Below the pieces are notes generated by a model that was not told the DNA's origin, ran no database searches, and worked only from the letters and a program-made list of their open reading frames with translations. DNA of 64,000 nucleotides from Ascidia mentula (taxonomy: Eukaryota; Chordata; Ascidiacea; Phlebobranchia; Ascidiidae): positions 18,056,001 through 18,120,000 of the forward strand of contig OX387201.1 of NCBI GenBank assembly GCA_947561715.1, in the 5' to 3' direction. Of the stretch, positions 43,139 to 55,870 are shown piece after piece. The position numbers and the translations under genes were made by a program. How positions within the stretch are numbered: position 1 is the first letter of the stretch; each line of letters begins with the position of its first letter.

Positions 43139-44100
43139 TTGTTGGTACAACATAAAAAAACGATGTTTACCCCTGGTAACGAGCAGTTTTTGTTAAGATT
43201 GGTGTTGAGCCACCCTTGTCGAAAGTCGCCGAAAGATACTATTGGAACAGGTGGCGTGAAGAAGTATATAAAACAGTTTTATCGGGGTTGTATCGGGTGT
43301 CAATATTATAAAAAAGACGCACAAAGGCCACAGGCACCATTGGTCCACTCGACGATAAACAGCCCGATGCAAGGCGTTGTGGTCGATGTGGTTGGGCCTC
43401 TACCACTCACGCGACCAGGGTATCAGTCTGGGTATTCCTAACCAACACGCTTTTGACAGGGCGACCATTACGCCTGCCCGTAGATTTGGTTGGGGATAAC
43501 ATTCGAAGCCAAAATCCATCATTGTTTACGGTTTACGAGATTGTTTGGAATTAACGGAGAAAATGATGCGAAAAGTCTCCGACTCCAGCACTAACGAATG
43601 ACAAGTGTCGCATGAAGTTTGTCGATTTATCCATAAATAAATAGACACACTTTGGTTTAATCTCACACTTAACTCTGAAGTGCAGCTAACCTTTGTTGGC
43701 TGAAACGATTCTTATATTAAAAACAACAGCACTGATGGTCCAAATACAGTCAACAGTCATAGGAACTTTCCAAGGCGCAAAGAATAATTTGACTTTCACA
43801 TCCGACGAACAATTTTCATGTTTGCAGAAGTTGTTTTTTGAGCGTTCGTTCGAGCAACAGTTTTGTTGTTTTAAACATGCAGTAGCTGATATCTTTATTT
43901 TGGAAGACCTTTTAATGGCAGCTTTGTGCCGGTTTTATCTCCAATTTTTCGGATAGACCGCCACCCACACTTTTCCTTGTCTAGAAAACTATTTCCCGAC
44001 AATTTGAACGCAAAAAGCTGAGTATGTGGCCTTAGCTATGACTGACTTCAGACCGAATACAGCTATTCAACCTTGGGAACCGCGTTGATAATATGAACCG
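43139..44100 (+). mobile_element. Ty3/Gypsy pol fossil (integrase region)
   Basis: Frame 43,139-43,441 shows YKRF-type YIKQFYRGCIGCQYYKKDA (zinc-binding finger) then APLVHSTINSPMQ, VVDVVGPLPLTRPGYQ (core start). Remnants of the C-terminal region follow (LRLPVDLVGDN). It belongs to the same family as the fragment at 29,190. Broken; no LTRs identified. Confidence 0.75.
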
Positions 44101-44756
44101 AATCCGATTGGACCTTCACGACACAACGGACCACTCGACTTTTAAATAAAGGACCTGTATGCGCCACACAATCGTCGTACGCCCATGGTGAATGATAACA
44201 ACCTAGGGATTGGAAAGGCTGGTCGTCTTTTTGCGTAATTGAGAAAATAGTGGGAACACGTGCGAAAGATTTGACCGAAATCACCTGCTCGGTCGTCAAG
44301 AAGTTGCCACTTCTTGTTACTTTAGGAAAGCTGTGCTATCTGTTATCGATGTCTGGGTCCATAACATATGTTTCGCGACCATGATAACACAGTACATACA
44401 GGGCGTTAATGGCGGATATGTGAGCACCAACCATCACACGCTACTTCGTATCACGAAGAGTGCAGCAAGGAAGTAAAAGTAAATCTTACACAGAGCACGA
44501 GCGTCAGAGTTATAGAAACGCAAACTAGATTATCTCGATATTATACCTGAAATCGAAATGATTTCAACACTTTCTGGCCTCGTATTTGGTAGGGCCGTGT
44601 AGAAAACATGTGGCCTCCTAAGCGTTGGTCGGTTTACAGTAGTTCTAAGTGCATGGTGAGCTCTACTGTAAATTATATGTTTTGCGGGAATAAACGAATG
44701 CAGGCAAATATACGTTTATTCTGAAAAAAATCTTTAGTTCTTTAATGGTTTACTTT

Positions 44757-45001
44757 CACACATTGGGCAATGGTAGCTTGTAAGCCCCAAATAGGTGTGC
44801 GTCGTTCACACATTGGGCACTGGTAGCTTGTAAGTCCCAAATAGGTGTGCGTCGTTCACACATTGGCACTGGTAGCTTACAAGCCCCAAATAGGTTTGCG
44901 TCGTTCAAACATTGGCACTGGTAGCTTGTAAGCCCCAAATAGGTTTGCGTCGTTCAAACATTGGCACTGGTAGCTTGTAAGCCCCAAATAGGTTTGCGTC
45001 G
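44757..45001. repeat. ~50-bp tandem repeat, five copies
   Basis: Unit ACACATTGGGCACTGGTAGC followed by TTGTAAGCCCCAAATAGGTG and TGCGTCGTTC. Unit length is 48-50 bp; copies differ by a G in GGG/GG and by GGTGTG versus GGTTTG, with later copies the more uniform. No coding meaning: the frame across it is repeat translation. Confidence 0.9.
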
Positions 45002-46357
45002 TAACACCAGCATGTCACAATAACTTGTGTTCCGTAATATTAGCATGTAATTTCTTTCAATATTATACGTAACAAAACAGGTCATCATTTCTAGTCTGTA
45101 GCATGATTAAACGACTTACACTATATTTTTCAAACAAAGTCAAAAAAGGCAAAACATGACTACGTTACGCTAACGTTAAAAGAAAACAAGATCATAAATT
45201 CATTGTTGAGTGCCTCGCCTCATATGCAATCTGTATGTGTTCCTTCTACCGAAAACGTTGGACGAGCTTGCTTTAACTGCACGCCACGCTATTCTTTTCG
45301 TTGCGTTAATAGCATCACACAAAAGAAAAACTTTTCGTTTGATGTGATCAGTGAAGTGTAACGTTTTAGGCGCCTTGTAACTTTCACACTTTCTATAATT
45401 AAACGAAAAGAATGAGATTGCTCTTATACCCCAAATAAACGGATTTGCTCTGTTATTGGGGCAGTCTAATCCTTTTGTTGTGTCGATTTATGCTTTGTAA
45501 ATACAAGAATTCAACATCGTGTCATAGTTTACGTCAGCGATAACAATATTGTCATCAATATTAAACCGCATTTTGAATCTAACTTACATTACGTTCACAG
45601 TCATTTGACAACAAAACTTAGAAGTGCACGTTTGATCAGTTTTTCCATTAGCGACAACATCGGAGTTTCATGTAATTTCATCAGCATCAATCTCACACAT
45701 CAGCAACCTAATTTGACAAACGATTTTGTTTCTGCTTCTGGACAACCAAAGCATAAAGTGACTGCTTAACCTTACGCTAAACATTTTCAGCTATGTTTTC
45801 CAAGAATATTTGCCATAAACTTATAGCTAACCATAGCATAAGAACCAATAAACAAGTTGCTTCACAGCTACCTTGAAATATTGCCCAAATTCAGTTCCTC
45901 ATTTTACTGAATCAGTGGCTACGAGATGAAAGGTCAAATTTGTTCAAAGAGTAACCTGATGTGCAACGACTTACAATAACCTTCTCTCGTCGCTTGCGTC
46001 GTAACAAGTATATTGCCAGCACAACAACGCACGCACCTCGATCACGCACAGGAAAAACAGCGTAAGGAGAAGTGCTGGAAGCAGACAAACGCAGTCAAGC
46101 GTGTGTATTTTTTTCTCACAACAAAGGAGATACCAATTTATGTAGTAATTAAAAGGAAAGCATAATAGGAAAAGACAGACTTGTTTCTATGTAAGATAAC
46201 TTTAATACAATTTTTTTTACAAATCGCACTCACAGATGTCACATATAAAATAACTATTTGTGAAATAATTTATTCTTACATACGGGGAATCACCGAACGG
46301 TGGGTTCGTAGATTCAAATTTTTCTTTGATTGAATTTATGGGAAGCAAAAATTAAAA
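45002..46357. other. no gene recognised; upstream region of the pseudokinase gene
   Basis: AT-rich sequence without long frames or repeats shared in the window. Confidence 0.4.
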
Positions 46358-49300
46358 ATGGGATCTAAGGACATGCTTTGTAAGTATTTTTGAAACTTTT
46401 TCGTGTGTTTTGACGTGTGTTATATTTTTGTGCTTTTTTTGGAAAAAAAATTGGCGACATTGAATAAAATGCACGACCCAGGTTTTTTCTGGAATAAATT
46501 ATAAAATCAATCTGTTTTTCTGAAATCAGGCGTTAGACACCAAGGCCTACTAGCCATGAATTACAAATTCTCCTATCCCATAAACCTTTAACAGATTGAA
46601 GAAAAGTTTGAAAATATTTACTGATGCTCTGCACAAAAAATACCCTATGCATTAACATACGATAAGTGTTTGCTATTCTGCACTTCATCCTGATGATCAA
46701 AAGTGCAAAAAACATCTAATCTGTTTTCACCAGCTTACATTTTTTTTGGATAAAATATACATGTGTTTATTTGCAGTGCGACAGTTGGTCCATCATCAGG
46801 ATAATCCAAACAGACATTTGTGGACTCCTCATTATGCTCAGGCAGCATTCGATCATGCTGGTGATGCATTTGTTAATGTGGGATTTTTTGGAACCGATGA
46901 AATGTCAAAAAAAGTTTTCTTTCTTGTGTATTTGGAGTACATGAAACAGACAAGAGATTTAACAGTAAGTCAAAAAGGTAAAGCAGGGTACTGTGTGAGT
47001 GACAAATGACACAAAAAAACCAAGGTGACTAGTGATGTTGTTGAACATCAAATATCCATGTGAAAAAAAGTTCATGAGGGCTTTATTGTTTTTTGTGTTC
47101 AACAGGCACCAACCAATGCAATCTTCCAACGATACAAGCAGCACTGTTATGCAAAAAACTTTCCCATCAGACAACTTGATAGAATAACTGGTCTCTGTTT
47201 GCAGGAAACCCCATTTTGTCGTCCAATAGAGGATGATCAGCTTGTAAGTAGAAGTGGTAAACTTTGAATTTGCATTAAGCATTAAGAAGTATAAATTTTT
47301 TGACTTTGTTTATGTTTGTTGCATTGATTTGCAACAATAAATGATGTATTTACAGAAGATGCATACTTTTAAAGATTTTTTTATGTTTTTTTTTATTTCA
47401 CTTTTATTTTTTTTAATGTCTTGAAAAAATATGTTGAAACTAGATCTTGGTTCACAAAAACATTATAATATTAAATTATCTTCATAATTTCACATTTCCA
47501 TTTATATTACTGATTTTGTGGTCAGATAATATGTAAATTGTGTCCACAATTCCTGAATATAAAACTTTTAATTCAATGTTTCAAGCAGCTCTTTCAAATA
47601 TGTTTTATTATCAGCAGAAAATTTTATTTTGCCCTGATAAGGGCATCATCAGTTTCTGCGAAGAGTAAAAACAAAAGCAACGTAAAATAACTAAGTACAA
47701 GCGAAGGTCTGTTCATTGCTTTTGTGTCCAAAATGTCCATATGTATGTTTTTAATTTTCCAGTAAATATTTTATGCCTTGAAGACAGTTATGTTGATTTT
47801 GTATTATTCTAAACTTCTTACTCACAACTAGTAAATATACCTAAGTGTTTATGTGCACAATAACAAGTTTTAACATAAAGAATATAAATAAGCACCATCT
47901 ATTTTATTTTTCAACCAGCTTCGTTGTTTTTCAATGCTGACTCTGGAGTTGAATCAAAGAACATTTAGTTTAAACAAATGTATTTTGCAATGTGCTGGTG
48001 CCATGGCTTCCACTATTGTTATCAATGTGCTAGAGGAGATTACAGAATCGGATTTGTCCCACTTGAAGGTTTGGATAAGTTTGTATGTTTGAAACATTTC
48101 ACAGAATAAAAATTACCATTGGATTAATATATTGCTATATGACTTAATATTTATCGTTTAGTATTGAACCCATAATTTACCCTTAATATTTTACAAAAAA
48201 GTTTGAAAAATCGACGCCTATGATATCATCTATATATCAAATCTATAATTTATCATAACCACTTGTGCATATTTTTTGTATCTGTTCTGTTCATTCTCAG
48301 GTGTTTGTGGATTATGCAAAGAAAATTCAATGGTATGGATTCACTTCTATATTGCAGGTATAATTAACTTGAACATTTCAAACACATGGTATATTATGTG
48401 ATATATACGATACATTCAATGGTATTGGAAACAAAATTAATTGTATTTCACAAGTTTTCTGGTTGCGTTGTAATAAATTACTTATAAATGTTTCTTTTTG
48501 CAAGGAATTGGTTTTTGTCATCCATGAGTACAAAGGCCCCAAATATGGACAAAATAATGATTATCTCAAAACAGTTTTGACAAAATATTCAACCTCAGAA
48601 TATTCCTTTGATCTACTTTCTGTAGCATTTGATAGCTGTATGTGCTACACTCTGCCTTCAGTCAAAGATGTTACACACTCAAAAGGTTGGTTCTGTGGCG
48701 TATATTTCTATGTTAAAAAAAGCCATAATATTGGAAAGCTGCAGACAGGGTGTGTACCTGCACTGTTTCGACCTGTAAGGTAAGATCCGTTTGGCCATGG
48801 TGTTATTTTTCACATATATTGCATTGGTGTTTTTGCCTTTAGCACTATCGGTTACCAAGCAGATCCGTTTGGCCATAGTGCGCTCCACAGTGGTTCGTCG
48901 TCTCTATTGTTCGGTACTCAGTATAGGGTACCAAACACATCGTCGTTCACCGAAAGGTACCACAAAGTGGAAATTAGTGTGCCCGCTAGTGTAAAAGCTG
49001 GCACAGTGCCACTGTCAACAGCTACACTGATGAAACCTTACAGGTCGAAACATTGCGTGTACACAGCCTGTCTGCAGCTTTCCAATATTTCTATGTTCTG
49101 ATCCAAATTAAAATTTTCATCATGCATGTATTTGCATTGTATGGTCCTGTTCTAAAAGTTATTCCACTATTTGTGCATTAACTTGCACTGGAATTTAATA
49201 AAAAGATTCAAAATATGTAAAACTATGGTTATAAATGGTGTCGTTTGCTTACAAATTGCATATTTGTAATTTATTGTTTTGAAGATCTTCCTGTCGACTA

Positions 49301-52300
49301 CATGAAGGTGGTCTGCCAGTTTGGTTACAAACACGTTTGCCCCGAGAACAGAAGAAAAAGCTTCGCTCACTGGACAATGTCAGAAAGAAATGGAAAACAA
49401 ACTTTTAGACGGATAGAGCGATACATGAAATCCATGAATGACGGAAACTATGATCTGGGAAGGCTTTATTTGGAGGTTGGTTTTCACTTGTTGTGTGGTA
49501 GTATGTGATGCTCTATATCAATTGTACATTTCTTGACATATAGATTCTTTGGTTTAGTTTTTGCAATGTTTAATACATTTACTGCATGATTAGTTAATGT
49601 TTCTGTCTTAACCACGCAACTTACCTCTTTTCACTTCTGTTTGGATCCTGTTTTGATTTTTCCCCATTTCTGACATTATAAAGATTCCACCTCATAACTG
49701 ATCCTATTTAAACTTTTGGTCGCTTAATTACATTTACAACTGGTTTTGACGCAGGACACAGCCCGACATGAGTATTTCCGTGCCATTGAGCTTCAAATTG
49801 AAGACTACATCAAAAGCATAACAGAAGTGTGTGTGTAAAGTTATTCTTTTACCTGTATTTAAGACATTTCATAATGGTCATTGTAAGATTGGCCTCTAAA
49901 TGTTTGCCTAAAATGTGAAAAGAAATGTTGGAAAACTTGTGCAGTATTTTCTCTTTTACTGTGCATTATTGTATGTGGTCTTACATCATAACTAATGCTG
50001 CAGGGTATCAGGACCATGTCAGTTGACACATCGTATGAAAACATTACCTCAAATGCTCAGGATTTTATCTTTAAAAAGTACGAAGATTTTATAAAAATAC
50101 AAGACTTCAGACACCTGGGTTGGTATCAAAGTGGTATCAGTGCATTGGGAACATACACAAACAGTTACAAGATAATGTTTGAGGATGACTTTAAAAGAAA
50201 GCTGGTAAGTAACCAATAAACTTTATTTGATTGTAGTGTAATTTTTATGTCCAAATAGTTTGGATTGTCACCTAATATTTTATTTAGGTTGCGCTAAAGC
50301 GTGTTACAAACAACTACAAACAGCTACAACGGAATGACGTGAAACTGAGCCATGTAAGTAATTACTGCTTGGAATGACAAAAATGCCTCGTTTATGGATG
50401 GTTTTGTTTTACTAACATTTATGTGAAAAGTTTGTTAATATTTGTTAAGGAATGAAATCTTTGTTACATCATGATGGTGTTCAAGATTGTGAAGGTGTGC
50501 TAATTATTTTTTTAACTTTTTAATTTTGAAAGGTTTTAAAGCAAACGCAAAGCACTCATGACACACTACCAGTTGATGGAAGCAAAACAGTAAGTTATAG
50601 GGATTGGGAAAAACTTTAAAAATGAATAACTTGTTCAACTCTGTGTTCCGTAAAATTGAATAAATATTACCATAGATTATGGTAATACAGTCACAACTCT
50701 TCAGACTAGATAGCTTTGCCACCCTAAATTTAACCTTCATAAACTGCAGCCTTAGTTCAAAGCATAAAATAGGCACAAACCTTCATAATTTATGACTTTA
50801 TGTTTCAACCTAAAATGTATGTGGAAGACTAAAAGGCTGCTGCCTAATGGTTATTAGTATTTGATGACATCATACTAATATTGATGACATCATTAGTCAT
50901 ACGTGTGAGACACCCTAGTTTAACATGATAAACTGATATTAACAAATTCATGTATTTTGGAAAAGAGGTGATTTATGCTTGACTTGTTCATTGCTCTGTT
51001 ATACCTTTATTATGTATATTTTCCTACTATCTTTCAAGTTATTGAAACTATGCACCCCCCCACATCATATCCTTTTTTATGAAACTGCATATTTTATTCA
51101 CACTTCTACATAAAAATCATAGTTTGGAATAAATTTATTGTTCTTCATACTGCGTCATTATTTATTTTCAGTCGGGTGAAATGGAAGCAATTTTTTCAAA
51201 GGCTTTGGGAATTTATCTGAGTAAAATGAAGGTAAATGCTTTGGTGATTGTTATTATTTCAAGATGGTGATTGTTGTATGTTTGTTAACAATTAAATGCT
51301 ATCTGATGGTATGAAAACTTGACGCTTTTTGCAGGAACAAGAATGCACATGCAAAGATGATGTTTTTCAGCAACATTCTTTGGCGAATGATGAAGCAAAG
51401 CAACATCTTGAGACAGCTTTAGACCCAAAGTTTTCTCAAGTTGTTTGGGGTGAAAAATGCTATTCTTTGCTTTTGTTATATTAATGTATACTGGTTTTAA
51501 CATGGCAAAAGTCCTCGAACAAAATTAGTAGTTAGAAAAAAATCGTTCAATTATTGTCAGATCAACAAATGCTGAATTTCAATTTGACTTTGCAAGAAAA
51601 AAGAGATGCAATTATCAGTGAGATTGAAAGTGCAAAAAAACAAGAGGTAATCATGATTGCCTGGAGTTATTCTGAATTTGATGTGCACCTTTGTGCAAAA
51701 GTATTGTGTTCTAATACATGGATTGTTTTAGAATGTGATGCACTGCTTACAATCGAATGCTGTTAGCAGCTACAGGGAAAGCATGGTGGTGAGTTTCCTT
51801 GTAATGTTGAATCAATCAATTTACTATATTTGTGGAAACTTGTGGCAACTATTTGAACTCTATTTTAAGCTGAACAAAGGGAAATACAGAAAAAAAATTT
51901 TTTTTTATTAGTCAATTTGTTGTGACTATTAGTCAGACAACAAGGATATTATTTGTTCATTTCAGACATTTGTATTTTGCTGTTCCATTGAACCTGTTTT
52001 GTTTGTGATTTAGGAAGCTCTATTTGCAATGGAAGAACCATTTGAAGAATGCCACAAGAAATGTTTGAAGTCTGGAAAAAGAATTCTCTCTTCGTCGCAA
52101 CTTTGGGCAAATGCAACGTTGAGGAAACAAATGGAAAGTCAGTTTATTGAAAAGGCAGAGAAGGAAAAATCTTTCTTGGGAAGTTATTTCAAAGTAATTG
52201 TTTTAATTTTTTTAAATACTACACAAACACATTGTTAATCCTAATATCACAGTTAGCAATTAGGATAATTGAAATTGCATGTGGGTTTGTGCATTAAATT

Positions 52301-54893
52301 TTCTTGCATAGCAAATATTTTTTTGTGTTGGATAAAAGTTTTATTTTAGAGGAAACACGATGCCACCTACTTTGAAAATGAAAAGAAGTTAGCAGCGAAA
52401 TACCATGAACTTATGGATAACGGGGTAAGAAAACTTGAAACTGTTATTTGTTTCACTTCCAGTCATCATTTACATATACACACCTCAAAGCGAAGATTTG
52501 TTTATATCTTAATATTTCTTACTAGGTGTAAAACCTAGTTTTTATTGTTTATTCGTCAATTATTTACTGATAAAATGTACAATGATTTCGTAATTGATAA
52601 AACAACAGAAGTGCATGACACTGAAATGTTGTCAACGAAAATCGTTTGCAAAAACTGTGGATCATTCTGAACAAACATAACATCAAGTGATTCAATCATA
52701 TTTTCATACAAGGACAAGCAGAAGTCAATTTGTAATAAACATTTTAAATGCACATTGTTTTAGATTTTGGAATTGGAGAACATCCAAAACTTTAAAGCCT
52801 TACATGGCCGTGCAGTGAGTCAAGCTTATCAACATCTGAAGTTAAGCAAGAAGTTATCGAAAGAAAACGGTGAAATGTTGAGAGAGAGTTTGACCCCGTT
52901 CAAAGAAAAATACCTCGAGATGTTTGAACTTAATCAGGTAATTACAGCAAAATGGTTTAGGTTTTTTATTACACTGTTTTAACTCATAAGGTCTCATCAA
53001 TGCTGCCATGGCAAGATTGTCCACACCACGTTGCACTGATAAGACTTGATAGGTTGAAACAATGGCCATCTGTATGCAGCTCACAAAATTCATATTATTG
53101 ATCTCCATGCTCATTTATTTTATATGCACAAAAGCCAAAATATTAAATGAGAGCTGCAGACAGGTGTACACACTGTTTCGACCTGTAAGGTCTCATCAGT
53201 GCATCTGGTGACTGTGGCACAAGGCTACATTTGCTTGGTATATTTATTGCGCCCAATGTGGTTCGTCTACGATCATTTGTAGCTAGTTTGGTACCCAACA
53301 TATTGACAATTGACTAAAAGGTGCCACAAAGTGGAAATCTGTGTGCCTGCAAGTCTACCAGTTAGCCCTGAGCCCGGCGGGCCACATGGACTAACCTTGT
53401 GGACCATAGTTTAGTGACCCCTGGCGTAGAGTTACATGCCCTTAGTTAACCTTTTCCTTTAGTTATCATGGATTTGCAACATTAACTAGAGGATGTTGTG
53501 GCAATATCTGGGTTTTGTTGCAGATCTGCATCTTGTGTCTCTCTTGATTCCAGAGTGAACACACGAGCTATGATAAATTATCATTGAACATTTTACATGA
53601 TCTGTTACTCTATTTGTAGGAACTTAAAGCAGCAGAAGCCAGGTTAAAGGTATTGGAGGACCAAAAGCTTGCTTCTAAGAAGGTAGAAAAATGTTTACTG
53701 TGAAAAAGAATTTTGCGGTCGGTTTTACATTGTGTATTCAGTGCTTATTTTAACACACTTAGTTGATGTATTGGAATACCAACAATTTTGTAATGTATTG
53801 CGAGATCTATGATTGGAAAACAAACATGTGATGCAACTTTATGTTGAAAGAAACGCTTTTGTCAATGCAGTAATTCTGCACACAACTGACAACCATTAAA
53901 TTAGATTATAATCAGTTTAACAAATCCATTACTTTAGGCTGTGGATTGTTTTGTTCCTCCGAGCGCGCTGACGTTTTCCATGGACAAAATTATTGACAAC
54001 GGAAACTTCAGGCTTGTTAAGAAGGCGTGGAATGACATGCATGGAAATGTAACAGTGCAGTACATTAACATAGAGGACGGAATATCGACCGAACAGCAGA
54101 TGGAAACGTAAGTTTGTAAATATATTGACACGGTTTGGGATTTTAGTCTCAGTAATTGAGCTGGTACGTTTGTTGCAGGTTGACGGAGGGCGTCTCACTA
54201 TCCCGGTTGGCTAATCACGATCACGTGATCCGCGTACTCGGTCACACTCGCCAGGGAAACGAGTTCGGAGTTTTGTTCGAGTACGTGGACGGTATGGACA
54301 TCCTCCCCTTCCTCCAATACACCAGAAAGAAGGATTTCTGGCTTCCTCCCCTGGCCAACCTCCGACTCTGTGCCGATATCGCATCTGCCATTCACTTCCT
54401 CCACTCCGATCCAATCTTTAGAGTCGGTGACATCACGATTGATGACGTAATGATCACGTGTAGCCTTCGTGCCAAAGTGACGGGGTTTAAGATTGGTAAA
54501 TTTATGGAAGGCAACGAAAGTCGTGGGAATGGTGCCGCGTCCCTTGCAAAGATAATCGCATCTATAATCCTCCGGGAGAAGTGGAGTGGTGATGAGGATT
54601 GGGATCGGATTGCGGAGGAGAGCATGGCGTGCGCAGAGACCCAGGAAGAGCGGAAGTTATGTTGGGCACTGGAGGATGAAATCCGACTCTGTCAAGGGGA
54701 AAGTCCCTCGGTCGCTGAAACACGAAAACGTCTCTTCATGCGCTTGGAATCCTCTGATGACGGAGGTTTCACTTCTTCGGATGAGCGCACAACTAGGCTC
54801 TTAGAATACCTCCTGGATGCCATGAGAGAGCTCGACTTTTTAAACAATGATCAGAATAAAATTGATGACAATGATGTCCTTCCTATTCTTTAA
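46358..54893 (+). CDS. 1,005-residue helical protein with C-terminal pseudokinase domain
   Basis: I predict 21 exons: 46,358-46,379; 46,777-46,964; 47,106-47,243; 47,919-48,068; 48,301-48,357; 48,505-48,685; 49,285-49,475; 49,755-49,826; 50,004-50,204; 50,288-50,353; 50,533-50,589; 51,172-51,231; 51,335-51,449; 51,561-51,646; 51,732-51,788; 52,014-52,193; 52,350-52,424; 52,764-52,937; 53,620-53,682; 53,938-54,107; 54,179-54,893. Phases match at every joint and the coding length is divisible by three. Residues ~1-470 are helical and unrecognised. About 470-710 are charged, coiled-coil-like. The last ~290 resemble a kinase (LANHDHVIRVLG; FEYVDGMDILPFL; ADIASAIHFLH). The usual Lys strand reads VTVQYI, HRD reads FRVGD and DFG reads TGFK, so it is a pseudokinase. 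The final 50 residues are acidic. Start at 46,358 is chosen for its splice fit. Confidence 0.75.
48737..49079 (+). mobile_element. hammerhead repeat unit, copies E (partial, minus) and F (plus)
   Basis: Copy E (48,737-48,782, minus strand) keeps only the 3' half of the ribozyme. Copy F (49,020-49,079, plus) has AGCUACA, CUGAUGA, ACCU/AGGU stem II, CGAAAC, GUC and UGCAGCU, with one stem I mismatch and A in place of G at the base of stem II. The sequence between them (GTGCGCTCCAC, GGTTCGTC, GGTACCACAAAGTGGAAAT) matches the body of the 293-nt unit at 41,771-42,063. It lies in an intron of the pseudokinase gene. Confidence 0.75.
53031..53081 (+). ncRNA. decayed hammerhead motif, copy H
   Basis: TGCACTGATAAGACTTGATAG, then GTTGAAACAATGGCC, then CTGTATGCAGCT: stem I and GAAAC remain, but the core reads CTGATAA. 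Probably inactive. It is 70 bases from copy G, which is on the opposite strand, so the pair is another inverted arrangement. Confidence 0.55.
53152..53400 (-). ncRNA. type I hammerhead ribozyme, copy G, with repeat body
   Basis: On the minus strand 53,206-53,152 reads AGAUGCA, CUGAUGAG, GACC/GGUC stem II, CGAAAC, a compact stem III (ACAG, GUGUACAC, CUGU), GUC, UGCAGCU. The core is intact; stem I has one mismatch. The following 53,210-53,400 contains the family body (GTGGTTCGTCTACGATC, GTGCCACAAAGTGGAAATCTG) but in direct orientation relative to the plus strand. Intronic in the pseudokinase gene. Confidence 0.75.
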
Positions 54894-55399
54894 CCTGTGT
54901 GTTTTCGTGAGCCAAAAAATGTTGACTTTACTCTGGTATCGTCATTGCTCCACAGATGTAACATCCGAAACTGTTTGATTTATTTAGTTGAGATATTGGT
55001 CATATTCGTGTTTTACAATTTCCAGTGGTTGGGTTTGCCTCCATTATATGTGTTTCCAATATAGCCCACATATGACGTGTCCCAGATGTAATCCATTACT
55101 GCACTGGGACGACTTTTCAGACCTAAACTCTCTATTGTTTGTTCGGGATTAAATGCGTTGACACTTAATTTTTGTTTGTGGAGTTCGGTTGTTTGCAGTA
55201 AAACTATGTGAGTGTGAAGGATTGTTTGTTTTCACAAAAGAAACCCGATCTTGCTGACGGTATTTATGCAAACATGTTATTAATCACCGACACAAACCTG
55301 AGTCCCATTTATCAAATTTCTAACCGCTGTATAGATAACGACTTCTCGGGTTGCACTGAAGGCCGCATCTCTGTATTTCTATGGAAAAGACTTTCTTAG
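54894..55399. other. likely 3' UTR and downstream of the pseudokinase gene
   Basis: No frame of interest. No clear AATAAA was fixed as the poly(A) signal. Confidence 0.35.
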
Positions 55400-55870
55400 G
55401 TGGGAAATGCCCTTCTCGAACTCTGTCCTGCGTAACAGAGTAAAATTATGTGTAACAATGCAATGGGTCATGCATGGGCGCCAGTGTTTTGGTTAAATGA
55501 GCGCAGATGAACAGGCTGTTGCCAGGGCGATTTTCGGCGTGTTTGGGGCAGTTTTACTATGGTTTTCAGGGTTATTAGTCAGGCAGTAAATTGGTAGAGG
55601 GTGCTGTTGAACATGTAGCTGAAAAACTACCCAAATATTGATGTAGATTTTGTGGAAAAATGAATCACAGAAAGTATGGTCAATTTGTGATTTTCTGTTA
55701 GTCCCGACCCTTGACTAGAAATTCTGGCCAAATTTATAATCGAGATAACTACTTTAACTGCTCCCCCGGGGGCATTTTGACCCTGTGTTGGCCATTATTT
55801 TGGCCAAAAAAGTGTAGGTTTGTTTTGTGAAAAAATGAATCACAGAAAGTACCCTCCATTTGCGATTAAG
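55400..55870. repeat. dispersed repeat, copy 2 of a pair with 40,380-40,870
   Basis: Same ordered phrases as the copy in the NLR intron, including GTGTTTGGGGCAGTTTTA and GTGGAAAAATGAATC. A second GTGAAAAAATGAATCACAGA at 55,828 repeats 55,657, so this copy contains a short internal duplication. Confidence 0.55.

Noticed and set aside
44757-45001. CRISPR array
   Set aside because: The ~50-bp units are contiguous with no unique spacers, and the sequence is clearly animal.
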